From Polyangia bacterium (GTDB lineage Bacteria > Myxococcota_A > Polyangia > Nannocystales > Nannocystaceae): DNA of 64,000 nucleotides. The stretch covers positions 186,001-250,000 of the forward strand of contig JAUIFF010000002.1 in assembly GCA_030429545.1 (NCBI GenBank), given 5' to 3'. Below are positions 23,680 to 31,881 of the stretch, piece by piece (the first letter of the stretch is position 1; the number at the start of each line of letters is the position of its first letter). Under the pieces are notes generated by a model. It worked only from the letters and a program-made list of their open reading frames with translations, ran no database searches and was not told where the DNA came from. The translations under genes were made by a program, and so were the position numbers.

Positions 23680-26379
23680 TTGACGAACCCCGATACGCCC
23701 ACACCGTCAGCCTTTGACAGGACGGTGGTCGATAGCTCGACAGTTGTGTCCGGTGCCGCAGACCCCGGGGACGACGCACAGCCTGCGGGCCTCCAAAGTC
23801 ACCTCGGACGTTATGTGATCATACAAAGGTTGGGGGCCGGCGGGATGGGAGAGGTGTTTTCCGCCTTCGACCCACAGCTCGACCGCAAGGTGGCGATCAA
23901 GGTGTTGCATCGTCGCCAACGCAAGCACGAGGCCAGCGAGCGTCTGCGCCGCGAAGCCATGGCGATGGCCCGTCTGGCCCACCCAAATGTCGTTTCGATC
24001 CACGATGTTGGGATTGCCGACGAGCGCGTGTTTCTGGCGATGGAGCACATCGACGGCATGACGCTCGAGCAGTGGCTTGCGAGCCCGCGGAGCCTCGCGG
24101 ACATACTCGACAAGTTTCGCCAGGCCGGGCGGGGGCTTGCAGCCGCCCATGCGGCCGATCTGGTCCATCGCGACTTTAAGCCTGAAAACGCGATTGTCGG
24201 CAACGATGGCCGCGTTCGCGTGCTCGACTTTGGCCTGGCCCGGCTGCAGGACCGGCTCGACCAGAGCACCGACCAAAGTGTCGAGGAGAGCCCTGACTTA
24301 CCGATCGTTGACTCCACCGATGAGAGCCTGTTGTCGCGCAAGCTCACCCGTGTTGGCTCGGTTGTCGGTACGCCGGCCTACATGGCGCCCGAGCAGATGA
24401 TCGGCGCCCACTCCGATGCCCAAACCGATGTATTTGCATTTTGTCTCGCCCTGTTCGAGGCCGTCTACGGCGAGCGACCATTTGCGGGCGACACGATTTT
24501 GCAGATTTATATGAACATGCAAAAGTTTGAGATCCGTGAGCTTCAGCCGAAGTTCCGGGTGCCCCCGTGGTTGCGCAGAGCTTTGCTGCGGGGTCTGGCG
24601 TTTCACCGCGAACAACGCTGGCCGAGTATGGAAATGTTGCTGGCCGAGCTCAGCCGCGATCGCACCCGCCGTGGTCGATGGCTGGCAGGGGTTGCCGTCT
24701 CACTGGTCCTGGGAGGTGGCGGATGGGCATTTGCGCTGGCCGGCGAGGGGGCACCGGATCTGTGTCGAGCGGGCCCCGAGCGGGTCAAGGAAGTCTATGG
24801 CGAGCCACAACGCGAGGCGATCACTGAGGTGTTTGTCGGCACCAAACTCGCCTATGGCCAGGATTCGGCACGGCGTGTGCTGGCTCGTCTAGATGATTAT
24901 ACAAATGAATGGCAAGCCGCGTACCAGCAGGCGTGCGAGGCAACCCATGTGCGGGGCGAGCAGTCTGAGGCCCTGCTCGACCTGCGGATGACCTGCCTGG
25001 GTGAGCACCTCGATGCACTCGCCTCAACTGTCGATGTGTTGTCGCAGGCCGACCGCACGGTAGTCGAAAAAGCCGTCGCAACGGTCCTGGGGCTGCCTCG
25101 ACTGGTCGACTGCAGCGACGTGCAAGCGCTCAAACGTCGGGCCCAACCCCCATCCGACCCCAAGCTAGCAAGTGCGGTCGACGAGATGCGGCGTATGCTC
25201 GACCGCTCACACGCCCTCCAGCTCGCTGGAAAATATGTAGATGCACTCGATTTGGCGAACGAGGTCAAATCCCTGGCCCAGCGCCAGGCACAACTGCACC
25301 TCCCCTCGCTCGCCCGCGCCCATCACCTCGCAGCTGGGGCCGGAGTTGGCCGAGGGGCATTCGCGGCGGCCCGCGAGGATGGTAGCGCAGCCTATTGGCT
25401 CAACCTTGGAATCGAAAACCACGAGGCTGCCTGCGCGGCGGCTACCCACATGATCGACATCATCGGTTTTCGCCAAGCCGAACCAGAAGCTGCACAGGTG
25501 TGGGTTGAGCGGACCAAGCGGGTCCTACCGCAGGACGATGCCCTGCTTGTTGCCAACTTTGAGCGGTCGCTCGGCAACGTGACGTTTGGACGGCGGGAGC
25601 TCGACTTGGCCCGCGACCACTATCAAAATGCCATCGCCGGACGTGAAAGCGTTTATGGGGCGGACGACTTGAGATTGGTGGGGCTGCGGCTAAACCTCGC
25701 TTCGGTGATGACGTTGCAGCAGGCATTCGACGAGGCCCAGGAGCAACTCGAGTCTGCGCTCGCGGCCGCCGAGGCAGGCTTTGGCGAGCAACATCCCCGG
25801 GTTGCGATGATCCACAACAACATCGGCGTCGCCTACGAAAAACGCGGGGAGCTCGACGACGCCAAACGCCACCACCTCAAGGCACTCGAGCTCAAACTCA
25901 GCTCGCTCGGTCCATCTCACCCGAGTGTGGGGGCCAGTTACGGCAATCTGGGTGAGGTTGCGATGCTGAGTCAGCGCTACGACGAGGCCCGTGACTACCA
26001 CCAAAAGGCGCTCGATGTATTTACACCACGCCTCGGTGAGCGCCATCGGTATGTGGTCCGAACCCGGCTGAATCTGGCAATGGCCGCACTCGCTGGCGGT
26101 GCGGTGGCGGTGGCCAAGACCCACGTTGGCGAGGTCTTAGACGGAACATTCGAAGATTCGCCTGCGGGTCGTGCACTACATGCACGTGCAAAGTTTTGTC
26201 TGGCCAAGGTGTTGTGGGAGACACCGTCCGAGCAAAGCAGGGCCGTAGCGTGGGCTCTCGAGGCGCAAAAGATGTGCGAGGCGACCGACGATCGCTGCCG
26301 CGAGGCCCTGCGCTCTCCCGACGCGATCACGAAGTGGCTGGCCGATCATCCCGTGCCGGCGTCGTCGCGACCCAAGTAG
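23680..26379 (+). CDS. Ser/Thr protein kinase with C-terminal TPR domain
   Basis: 899 residues, probably from the TTG at 23680. The kinase domain (about 44-325) is complete: LGAGGMGEVF loop, Lys74, HRDFKPEN (163-170), DFG (183-185), APE near 237. One membrane helix follows (WLAGVAVSLVLGGGGWAFAL), then an extracytoplasmic region of helical repeats, with clear TPR/Kinesin-light-chain-type units near 640-800 (for example HNNIGVAYEKRGELDDAKRHHLKALEL). This kinase-TM-TPR architecture is a hallmark of myxobacterial Hanks kinases. The last 60 codons lie in a 201-bp segment that is repeated once more just downstream. Confidence 0.88.
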   Translation: MTNPDTPTPSAFDRTVVDSSTVVSGAADPGDDAQPAGLQSHLGRYVIIQRLGAGGMGEVFSAFDPQLDRKVAIKVLHRRQRKHEASERLRREAMAMARLAHPNVVSIHDVGIADERVFLAMEHIDGMTLEQWLASPRSLADILDKFRQAGRGLAAAHAADLVHRDFKPENAIVGNDGRVRVLDFGLARLQDRLDQSTDQSVEESPDLPIVDSTDESLLSRKLTRVGSVVGTPAYMAPEQMIGAHSDAQTDVFAFCLALFEAVYGERPFAGDTILQIYMNMQKFEIRELQPKFRVPPWLRRALLRGLAFHREQRWPSMEMLLAELSRDRTRRGRWLAGVAVSLVLGGGGWAFALAGEGAPDLCRAGPERVKEVYGEPQREAITEVFVGTKLAYGQDSARRVLARLDDYTNEWQAAYQQACEATHVRGEQSEALLDLRMTCLGEHLDALASTVDVLSQADRTVVEKAVATVLGLPRLVDCSDVQALKRRAQPPSDPKLASAVDEMRRMLDRSHALQLAGKYVDALDLANEVKSLAQRQAQLHLPSLARAHHLAAGAGVGRGAFAAAREDGSAAYWLNLGIENHEAACAAATHMIDIIGFRQAEPEAAQVWVERTKRVLPQDDALLVANFERSLGNVTFGRRELDLARDHYQNAIAGRESVYGADDLRLVGLRLNLASVMTLQQAFDEAQEQLESALAAAEAGFGEQHPRVAMIHNNIGVAYEKRGELDDAKRHHLKALELKLSSLGPSHPSVGASYGNLGEVAMLSQRYDEARDYHQKALDVFTPRLGERHRYVVRTRLNLAMAALAGGAVAVAKTHVGEVLDGTFEDSPAGRALHARAKFCLAKVLWETPSEQSRAVAWALEAQKMCEATDDRCREALRSPDAITKWLADHPVPASSRPK

Positions 26380-26601
26380 CGCAGGGCATCCCACGAGAGC
26401 CTGGCCAAGGTGTTGTGGGAGACACCGTCCGAGCAAAGCAGGGCTGTAGCGTGGGCTCTCGAGGCGCAAAAGATGTGCGAGGCGACCGACGATCGCTGCC
26501 GCGAGGCCCTGCGCTCTCCCGACGCGATCACGAAGTGGCTGGCCGATCATCCCGTGCCGGCGTCGTCGCGACCCAAGTAGCGCAGGGCATCCCACGAGAG
26601 C
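26200..26601. repeat. 201-bp tandem duplication spanning two convergent gene ends
   Basis: 26200-26400 and 26401-26601 are the same apart from a C-to-T change in GCAGGGC(C/T)GTAGC. Each copy holds the last codons and stop of the kinase and, on the other strand, the last codons of the convergent membrane protein. The first copy supplies the kinase end, the second the membrane-protein end. Near-identity implies a recent event. Confidence 0.92.
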
Positions 26602-27377
26602 CATCCGGCGAGGCCGATGCACAGCAGGCCAAGGGAGCGCGATGTTTGCAAATAGGCCGATGTGGTGGCTGGGTGCCACGGCAACAACTCGGCAATTGCT
26701 CGGTGGGCGTCGTAGGTCAGCCACATCAGGCCCGAGACGGCGAGGGCAAACCACGGCCGGGCCAGCGAGCCTCCGCGCAACAGGTAGGCGAGGCGAAGGA
26801 TCGGTACCACCAAAATAAGTGTGCATACATCACCGATTGTCGAAGCAATATGGGTCATCGCCGTTGGCCACCCTAGGTGGGTAAATCGTTGCAGCGAACG
26901 CACGACCTCGGGCACGCCGAGTAGCAGCGCCGCAGCGGTCACCAATAGCCAGACCAATAAAAATTTGGGCGTTCGCGGAGGCCGGATACCGGTGCGGCGA
27001 TAGGTGTGGGCGACTAGGGCGAGGGCGGCGACCATCAGCGTATTGGCAGCGATGATGACAAGTGCTCGGGGGGCGATCAGCGGTGACTGCATGATCGGCA
27101 ATCCCCCGCCAAAGTGGGTCCAGTAGCTACGCATGGCCATCCCAACCATGAGCAGCAGCGCCCCCATCGACAGCAATCCCCAGACCCGGCGCAGGAATTC
27201 ACCCGGGGCGAAAATTGTGTATGCACGTACACAGCCCGTAACAGCCAGCACGGTCGCAGCCCAGCCAGCCACATCATGGACCAGCGCGAGCTGGTCGCGT
27301 TGACCCAAGGCGATGGTTACACCGATGATTTCGGCCAAAAAGACAGCACAGGTCAAACCCCACCACAGGCGTGTCAT
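26547..27377 (-). CDS. Integral membrane protein, unknown
   Basis: 276 residues with about eight hydrophobic segments (for example LWWGLTCAVFLAEIIGVTIA, LLSMGALLLMVGMAM, FLLVWLLVTAAALLLGV, LGLLCIGLAGWLSW). A GGAG ribosome binding site lies eight bases before the ATG at 27377. I do not recognise the family. The C-terminal residues (LSWDALRYLGRDDAGTG) lie in the 201-bp duplication and occur again in the other copy as an orphan fragment. The 5' end overlaps the upstream gene by about 100 bases in another frame. Confidence 0.7.
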   Translation of the reverse strand: MTRLWWGLTCAVFLAEIIGVTIALGQRDQLALVHDVAGWAATVLAVTGCVRAYTIFAPGEFLRRVWGLLSMGALLLMVGMAMRSYWTHFGGGLPIMQSPLIAPRALVIIAANTLMVAALALVAHTYRRTGIRPPRTPKFLLVWLLVTAAALLLGVPEVVRSLQRFTHLGWPTAMTHIASTIGDVCTLILVVPILRLAYLLRGGSLARPWFALAVSGLMWLTYDAHRAIAELLPWHPATTSAYLQTSRSLGLLCIGLAGWLSWDALRYLGRDDAGTG

Positions 27378-27639
27378 TTCCGAACTCCATCAGCAATGCC
27401 TGCACCAAAGCGGCGGCTTGGCGGGTTCCTAGCAACGTGTTGAGTGCTGGTCGCATCGCCGAAAGCAGCGGCCGAAGGTGTTCGCCCGTGAGTTTCGCCG
27501 GTTCAACCTCGAGGGGGCGACAAAAGGTTTTGACTGCACTTTGTGCGGTGTGCAGGCCCAGGTAGGGACGCAAAGCCGCCACGAGTTTCCCCGCGATCGA
27601 CTCCGGATCCCACTCCTGCTGTGCCCGACCCACAAGCAC
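27274..27639 (-). CDS. Small helical protein, unknown
   Basis: 121 residues. The first 85 or so look like a genuine helical domain (ALRPYLGLHTAQSAVKTFCRPLEVEPAKLTG has to be read as several helices; then HLRPLLSAMRPALNTLLG and AALVQALLMEFG). The last 30 overlap the start of the membrane-protein gene in another frame and are Arg/Cys-rich, so the natural C-terminus may have been lost by a small frameshift. No family recognised. Probably co-transcribed with the membrane protein downstream. Confidence 0.55.
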   Translation of the reverse strand: MLVGRAQQEWDPESIAGKLVAALRPYLGLHTAQSAVKTFCRPLEVEPAKLTGEHLRPLLSAMRPALNTLLGTRQAAALVQALLMEFGNDTPVVGFDLCCLFGRNHRCNHRLGSTRPARAGP

Positions 27640-27787
27640 CGATGATAGCGCGAAACCTGGGCTTGGTTTGATCAGCCGTTCGGGGGTTCGCTAATCGTCG
27701 TTATCTGGGAAAAACGCTCGCAGGAGGGCTCGGGACAATGTGCTCTTCCTAAGTACATGTACCAGCATATAAATTGCGCGCCATAGG

Positions 27788-29023
27788 TCACGGTGTTTTG
27801 GCCAGGGTTTTGAGGCCCGCAACCAGCCATGGGTCGGTCGCACCCGGAGCTTCGGCGGTAGCGACTGCGACGTCGGGGTCGACACCACGACCGTCGATAC
27901 GACGGTCCTTGGGCGAGTAGTAGCGCGCGACGGTTAGGGTGAGCAGCGAACCATCGGGGAGCCCCTCGACCTGCTGAATTGTGCCCTTACCAAAGCTCCG
28001 CTCGCCGACGACCCGTGCCCGTTTGTGGTCTTGGAGTGCGGCTGCGAGGAGTTCCGAGGCCGAGGCCGAGAACCGATTTTGCAGGATCACCACGGGGGTG
28101 CGACTGTCGGTGCCATCAAGTCGGGCCCGCTCCTCACGCAGGATTCTGCCGTGGCGACCGCGGGTGCGCACGATCAGTCCCTTCGATAAAAATGTATCAG
28201 CAACAATAACGGCCTCGCTGACCTCACCGCCGGGGTTGTTGCGCAGGTCGAGCAGGACACCGTCGAGATGCCCACCGGCCTTGCGCTCGAGGGCCGCGAG
28301 CTGGCTGCGAAATTGCTCGCCGGTACCGGGGCGAAACGCATGGATGGTGATGACCCCGAGTGTGCGTGGTCCTTCGCTGTGTAACTTGCCGGTGACTGTC
28401 GCCCGGTCTGCGCCCGCGAGTGCAAACGTGACCTGGTTGGCTGCCTGACCTGGTCTTTGCGCCACCACACGGATGACGCTGCCGGGCCGTCCTGCGAGTG
28501 CCCGTTCGACATCGCTGTGGGTCGAGAGGTAGGCCGTTGATTGGCCATTGATCTCGAGGATGTGATCGCCGGGGCGCAGGCCGGCGCGGGCTGCCGGCGT
28601 GTTGGGATAGATCGCCGCGACCTCCACGGTTGCCGCGACCTGGGGGCGCGGCCGGTCAAAGTGCACAAACATGCCGGAGAACCCGGTTGTGCCCTTGGTT
28701 TTCGTGGCTTGGCGCTCGGCCCGGGTCACATAGGAGCTGTGGCGATCGAGGTTTGCGACCGCGGCCTTGAGGGCAGTTGTCAGGACCCTGTGTTCGTCGG
28801 TCGGATCGACATGGCGGTCGAGGACGGAGGTCAGTGCTCGGTCAAACGTTTGGCGATCGAGCGAGCGTTTGGCTGCCTCGGCTGGGATGACCTGGGCCAA
28901 GCATGCGAGTGCGAGGCCAAAACACGTGCCTGCCGCAAACCCAATACGGAAGTGGCGGCGTGGACGGCGGCTTGCATATTGGCCAGTATGTTGGCCGGTA
29001 GTCACACGGATTTGTTCGCTCAT
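27788..29023 (-). CDS. S41-family C-terminal processing protease (CtpA/Prc-like)
   Basis: 411 residues. A basic N-terminus and a hydrophobic segment (27-50) ending PAEA-AK look like a signal peptide or anchor. The PDZ domain (about 112-205, with GLRPGDHILEING) leads into the tail-specific protease core with LLDLRNNPGG, FSASASE (catalytic S321) and SFGKGTIQ (catalytic K346, 25 residues on as in Prc). Such proteases trim periplasmic or lipid-anchored proteins from their C-terminus. It stands alone, with a CTAG-rich repeat block upstream. Confidence 0.9.
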   Translation of the reverse strand: MSEQIRVTTGQHTGQYASRRPRRHFRIGFAAGTCFGLALACLAQVIPAEAAKRSLDRQTFDRALTSVLDRHVDPTDEHRVLTTALKAAVANLDRHSSYVTRAERQATKTKGTTGFSGMFVHFDRPRPQVAATVEVAAIYPNTPAARAGLRPGDHILEINGQSTAYLSTHSDVERALAGRPGSVIRVVAQRPGQAANQVTFALAGADRATVTGKLHSEGPRTLGVITIHAFRPGTGEQFRSQLAALERKAGGHLDGVLLDLRNNPGGEVSEAVIVADTFLSKGLIVRTRGRHGRILREERARLDGTDSRTPVVILQNRFSASASELLAAALQDHKRARVVGERSFGKGTIQQVEGLPDGSLLTLTVARYYSPKDRRIDGRGVDPDVAVATAEAPGATDPWLVAGLKTLAKTP

Positions 29024-29717
29024 GCGTCAGCTCCTACGTCGCATGGATGATCTTCAAGATGCTTCCTGCAGCATTGGGATTCAATAGTAGGCTGTGTTCA
29101 AAGTCGCCCGGGGTCGAGCCTTGTCGAGCTAGCTAGTCGAGCTGGTCGAGCTAGTCGAGCTAGAGCTAGTCGAGCTAGAGCGAGTCGAGCTAGAGCGAGT
29201 CGAGCTAGAGCGAGTCGAGCTAGACGAGAGACAGGGTAGCGTCAACTTGTGCCACCCGGCGAACGATACCGAGAGCCGATGTCGATGTAGTGACGAACGG
29301 TTTAAGAATGCGAGCTCGGCCGGCAATAGGCCGCCGAAGTGCGCACATACACAGGCATAAAAACAAGTAGATTCAAAGGTGTAGCGGGACTATGCGGCTT
29401 TGAGGGGGGCAACTCGTTTACGCGGTTGGGCAGCAAGTCGCTCCCGTTTCATGCGCAAGAGCGCTTGCAACATTGGGCTGATGGTAGCGGCTTGGGAAAG
29501 GCGGCGGGCGAAGGCGGTGGTTTGCGTGGTCATGCCTCCTGACAAATGCATGGAGCGTGCCAGGTTTGGCCGGCGAAGATCCATGACGAAGTTCTCAGCC
29601 GAGGTCACCGCGTTGGCAGACGAAGTTGCCAGATCGGCGGACGCCGCTGTCAGATCGACAAAGGTCGCTCGTGTGCGCAGGCCCGACGGCCGCCATCTCG
29701 ATGTTGGCCGTGCCCGC
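29024..29717. other. Intergenic region with short repeats; possible small ORF
   Basis: Apart from the 15-bp repeat block at 29123-29226, this stretch has no confident gene. On the minus strand a 47-codon frame (29390-29533, product starting MTTQTTAFARRLSQ and ending in a basic tail) follows an AGGAGG, but the spacing to the ATG is only about one base, so it is not called. Nothing else recognised. Confidence 0.45.
29123..29226. repeat. 15-bp tandem repeat GTCGAGCTAGAGCGA
   Basis: About four regular 15-bp units, preceded by shorter GTCGAGCTAG variants. The repeat is rich in CTAG and TCGA, palindromic tetramers that are usually rare in high-GC bacteria. No gene is encoded. Confidence 0.88.
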
Positions 29718-30875
29718 TCAATCTTTCCAGTCGGCCAAAAACACGTTGGTTTCACCACGCTTGGCGTTGTTGCGATTACTTGCAAATACAAGCTGCTTAC
29801 CATCGCGCCGAAACATCGGAAAGCCGTCGAAGGTGGGGTTGAACGTCAGCTGCTCGAGACCGGTGCCGTCGGTGTTGATGATGTAAATGTCGAAGTTGCG
29901 CCCCAGTTTGGCGTTGACGTTGGAGCTAAACACGATGCGCTTGCCGTCCGGGTGAAAGTAGGGAGCAAAGTTGGCCTTGCCGTTGTCGGTAATTTGCCGC
30001 TGATTTTGCCCGTCGGCATCCATGATGAAGAGCTCTAGGCGGGTCGGAAATACGAGGTTGTCCTTTTGGATCGCCTCATACTTTTTGAGTTCCTCGTCGC
30101 CCTTGGGATGGTTGGCGCGGTAGACAATGTGTTTGCCGTCGGGCGAGAAAAACGGGCCGCCGTCGTAGCCCTTGGTATGGGTCAGCCGTTTGAGATCACT
30201 ACCGTCGATCGCCATGGTGTAGATCTCGGGGTCGCCGTCGCGGGTCGATGTAAACACAATACGGTCCCCGGTTGGCGAGATCGTTGCTTCTGCATCATAT
30301 CCGGGGCTTTGGCTGAGCACCTGGATGTCGCTGCCGTCGGGCTTAGCGGTGTAGATGTCGAACTCGGGATAGAGCTTCCAGACATAGCCGTGGCTGCGGT
30401 CGGGCGGTGGTAGACAGTCGTCGGCGGCCTTGTGGGTCGAAGCGTAGACAATCCGCTCTCCGTCGGGCAGCCAGTAGGCACAGGTTGTCCGCCCCTTACC
30501 TGAGCTCACGCGCTGAACGTTGGGCGCCTGACCGACTTCGGGAATCTCCATGCGGTAGATCTGGTCGCACTTGTTGCCATCGCGGGTTGACTGAAAGACC
30601 AGGTGTTTTTCGTCAAACGAAAAATAGGCCTCGGCATTCTCCCCACCAAAGGTCAACTGGCGGAGGTTTTGCAGATGTTTTTCACCCGCGAGCGGCTCGA
30701 CAATTTTGACGATGTTGGCGGCAGCTGGCTTGTCGGGTTGGGGCGGTTCTTGCTTGGCCTCGGGTGCTTTTTGCTCGGTCGGCTTGGCGGCGGGTTCGGG
30801 CGCGGGCTTGTTGTTGTCGCACGCGGGAGCGAGGGCGAGGGCACAAAGGGCAAGGGCTGCGGTCGGGCGAAGCAT
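29718..30875 (-). CDS. TolB-like beta-propeller (PD40) lipoprotein
   Basis: 385 residues. The signal peptide ends LAPAC (lipobox), followed by a Pro/Ala/Lys linker to about residue 55. The remainder is a series of WD40-like/PD40 blades with the typical SPDGKHIVY and SxRDG-x-EIYxM-x-DGSDLKRLT pattern (FFSPDGKHIVYRAN, YFHPDGKRIVFSSN, RDGKQLVFASNRN), as in TolB and DPP-IV-type propellers. No peptidase domain is present. Probably a periplasmic protein-interaction or sugar-binding propeller. It stands alone on the minus strand. Confidence 0.85.
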   Translation of the reverse strand: MLRPTAALALCALALAPACDNNKPAPEPAAKPTEQKAPEAKQEPPQPDKPAAANIVKIVEPLAGEKHLQNLRQLTFGGENAEAYFSFDEKHLVFQSTRDGNKCDQIYRMEIPEVGQAPNVQRVSSGKGRTTCAYWLPDGERIVYASTHKAADDCLPPPDRSHGYVWKLYPEFDIYTAKPDGSDIQVLSQSPGYDAEATISPTGDRIVFTSTRDGDPEIYTMAIDGSDLKRLTHTKGYDGGPFFSPDGKHIVYRANHPKGDEELKKYEAIQKDNLVFPTRLELFIMDADGQNQRQITDNGKANFAPYFHPDGKRIVFSSNVNAKLGRNFDIYIINTDGTGLEQLTFNPTFDGFPMFRRDGKQLVFASNRNNAKRGETNVFLADWKD

Positions 30876-31039
30876 GTCGACGGATGATAGCGAAAGTTGC
30901 TGACAAATGGGTTTAGCAGTGCATGTCTATGCACACGCCGGGCCTGGAGTCGGTGGTGATGCAAGTATTCGCAGCTGGCAAGCCAAGTGGGAAGACAGTT
31001 GGCAAGGCAGCTGGCATAGCAATCTAGCTAGGTTGTCGG

Positions 31040-31717
31040 CTAGACAGTTGGGGTCTTGGTCGCCATGACTTTTCGGTGTAGCAGCACATAACCGATCAGG
31101 ATCGTGGCACAACCCAGCAAAATCCACAGGAGGTTGCCGCGAATAAGGTCCTTGCCCCCGTGGACGAGGTCGGCGTAGCTCATGTCGAGGGTCGAGCTGC
31201 CAAATGTGTAGCCGATGGCGGTGAGGATCGCGACCCAGATACCGGCGCCTAGGGCCGTAAACAGGGTAAATTGACCAAAACGCATGCGGGCGACACCCGC
31301 CGGTATGGAGATCAACTGGCGGATGCCCGGGATCAGGCGGCTGACAAATGTCGCCACGGCCCCGTACTCACGAAAGATTTCCTCGGCCCGGTGGAGCTTT
31401 TCTGGCGGCAAAAAGAAGTACTTGCCGTAGCGCTCCAAAAACGGTTTGCCGAGCTTCATCGACAGGAAGTAGTTGAGGTAGGCGCCCGCGAGCGACCCGG
31501 CGATCCCGGCTGCAATTGCGAGACCCGCATCAGCACCGGGTGCGCCGAGCATCAGGGCACCACGGGCGGCTAAAAACCCGGCCGGAATCATGACCACCTC
31601 GCTCGGAAACGGAATAAACGAGCTCTCGATCGTCATGAACAAAAAGATCAACAACAGCCCGTAGGTGTCGGCGTGGGCCGCCGCAACCTCGATATAGGTG
31701 ATCAGTGCCTCGGTCAC
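31040..31717 (-). CDS. DedA-family membrane protein
   Basis: 225 residues, GTG start. The conserved DedA blocks are visible: FIPFPSEVVMIPAGFLA, GAYLNYFLSMKLGKPFLERYGKYF, and FVSRLIPGIRQLISIPAGVARM with the essential Arg residues. DedA/SNARE-associated proteins are half-transporter-like flippases or transporters that recycle undecaprenyl phosphate or phosphatidylethanolamine and keep the proton-motive force. The two re-entrant hairpins and four to five membrane helices are recognisable. No operon partner; it is divergent from the Rossmann-fold gene. Confidence 0.92.
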   Translation of the reverse strand: MTEALITYIEVAAAHADTYGLLLIFLFMTIESSFIPFPSEVVMIPAGFLAARGALMLGAPGADAGLAIAAGIAGSLAGAYLNYFLSMKLGKPFLERYGKYFFLPPEKLHRAEEIFREYGAVATFVSRLIPGIRQLISIPAGVARMRFGQFTLFTALGAGIWVAILTAIGYTFGSSTLDMSYADLVHGGKDLIRGNLLWILLGCATILIGYVLLHRKVMATKTPTV

Positions 31718-31881
31718 GTCGCCGGCATATCACATTCGCCGGTCGAACCTGGCAACCCTCTAGTTTTCGCGCATGCTATCGCGGGCGGATTTTAGGGCTT
31801 TGGCGGCGGCGTGAGGGGACACGCGCAGGGGTCGTCAACAGCGAGCACTGTTCACATGGTACCAATCAGCCGCGGAGGCCC

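Noticed and set aside
29390..29533. 47-codon minus-strand ORF preceded by AGGAGG
   Set aside because: The ribosome binding site is only about one base from the start codon and no homologue is recognised.
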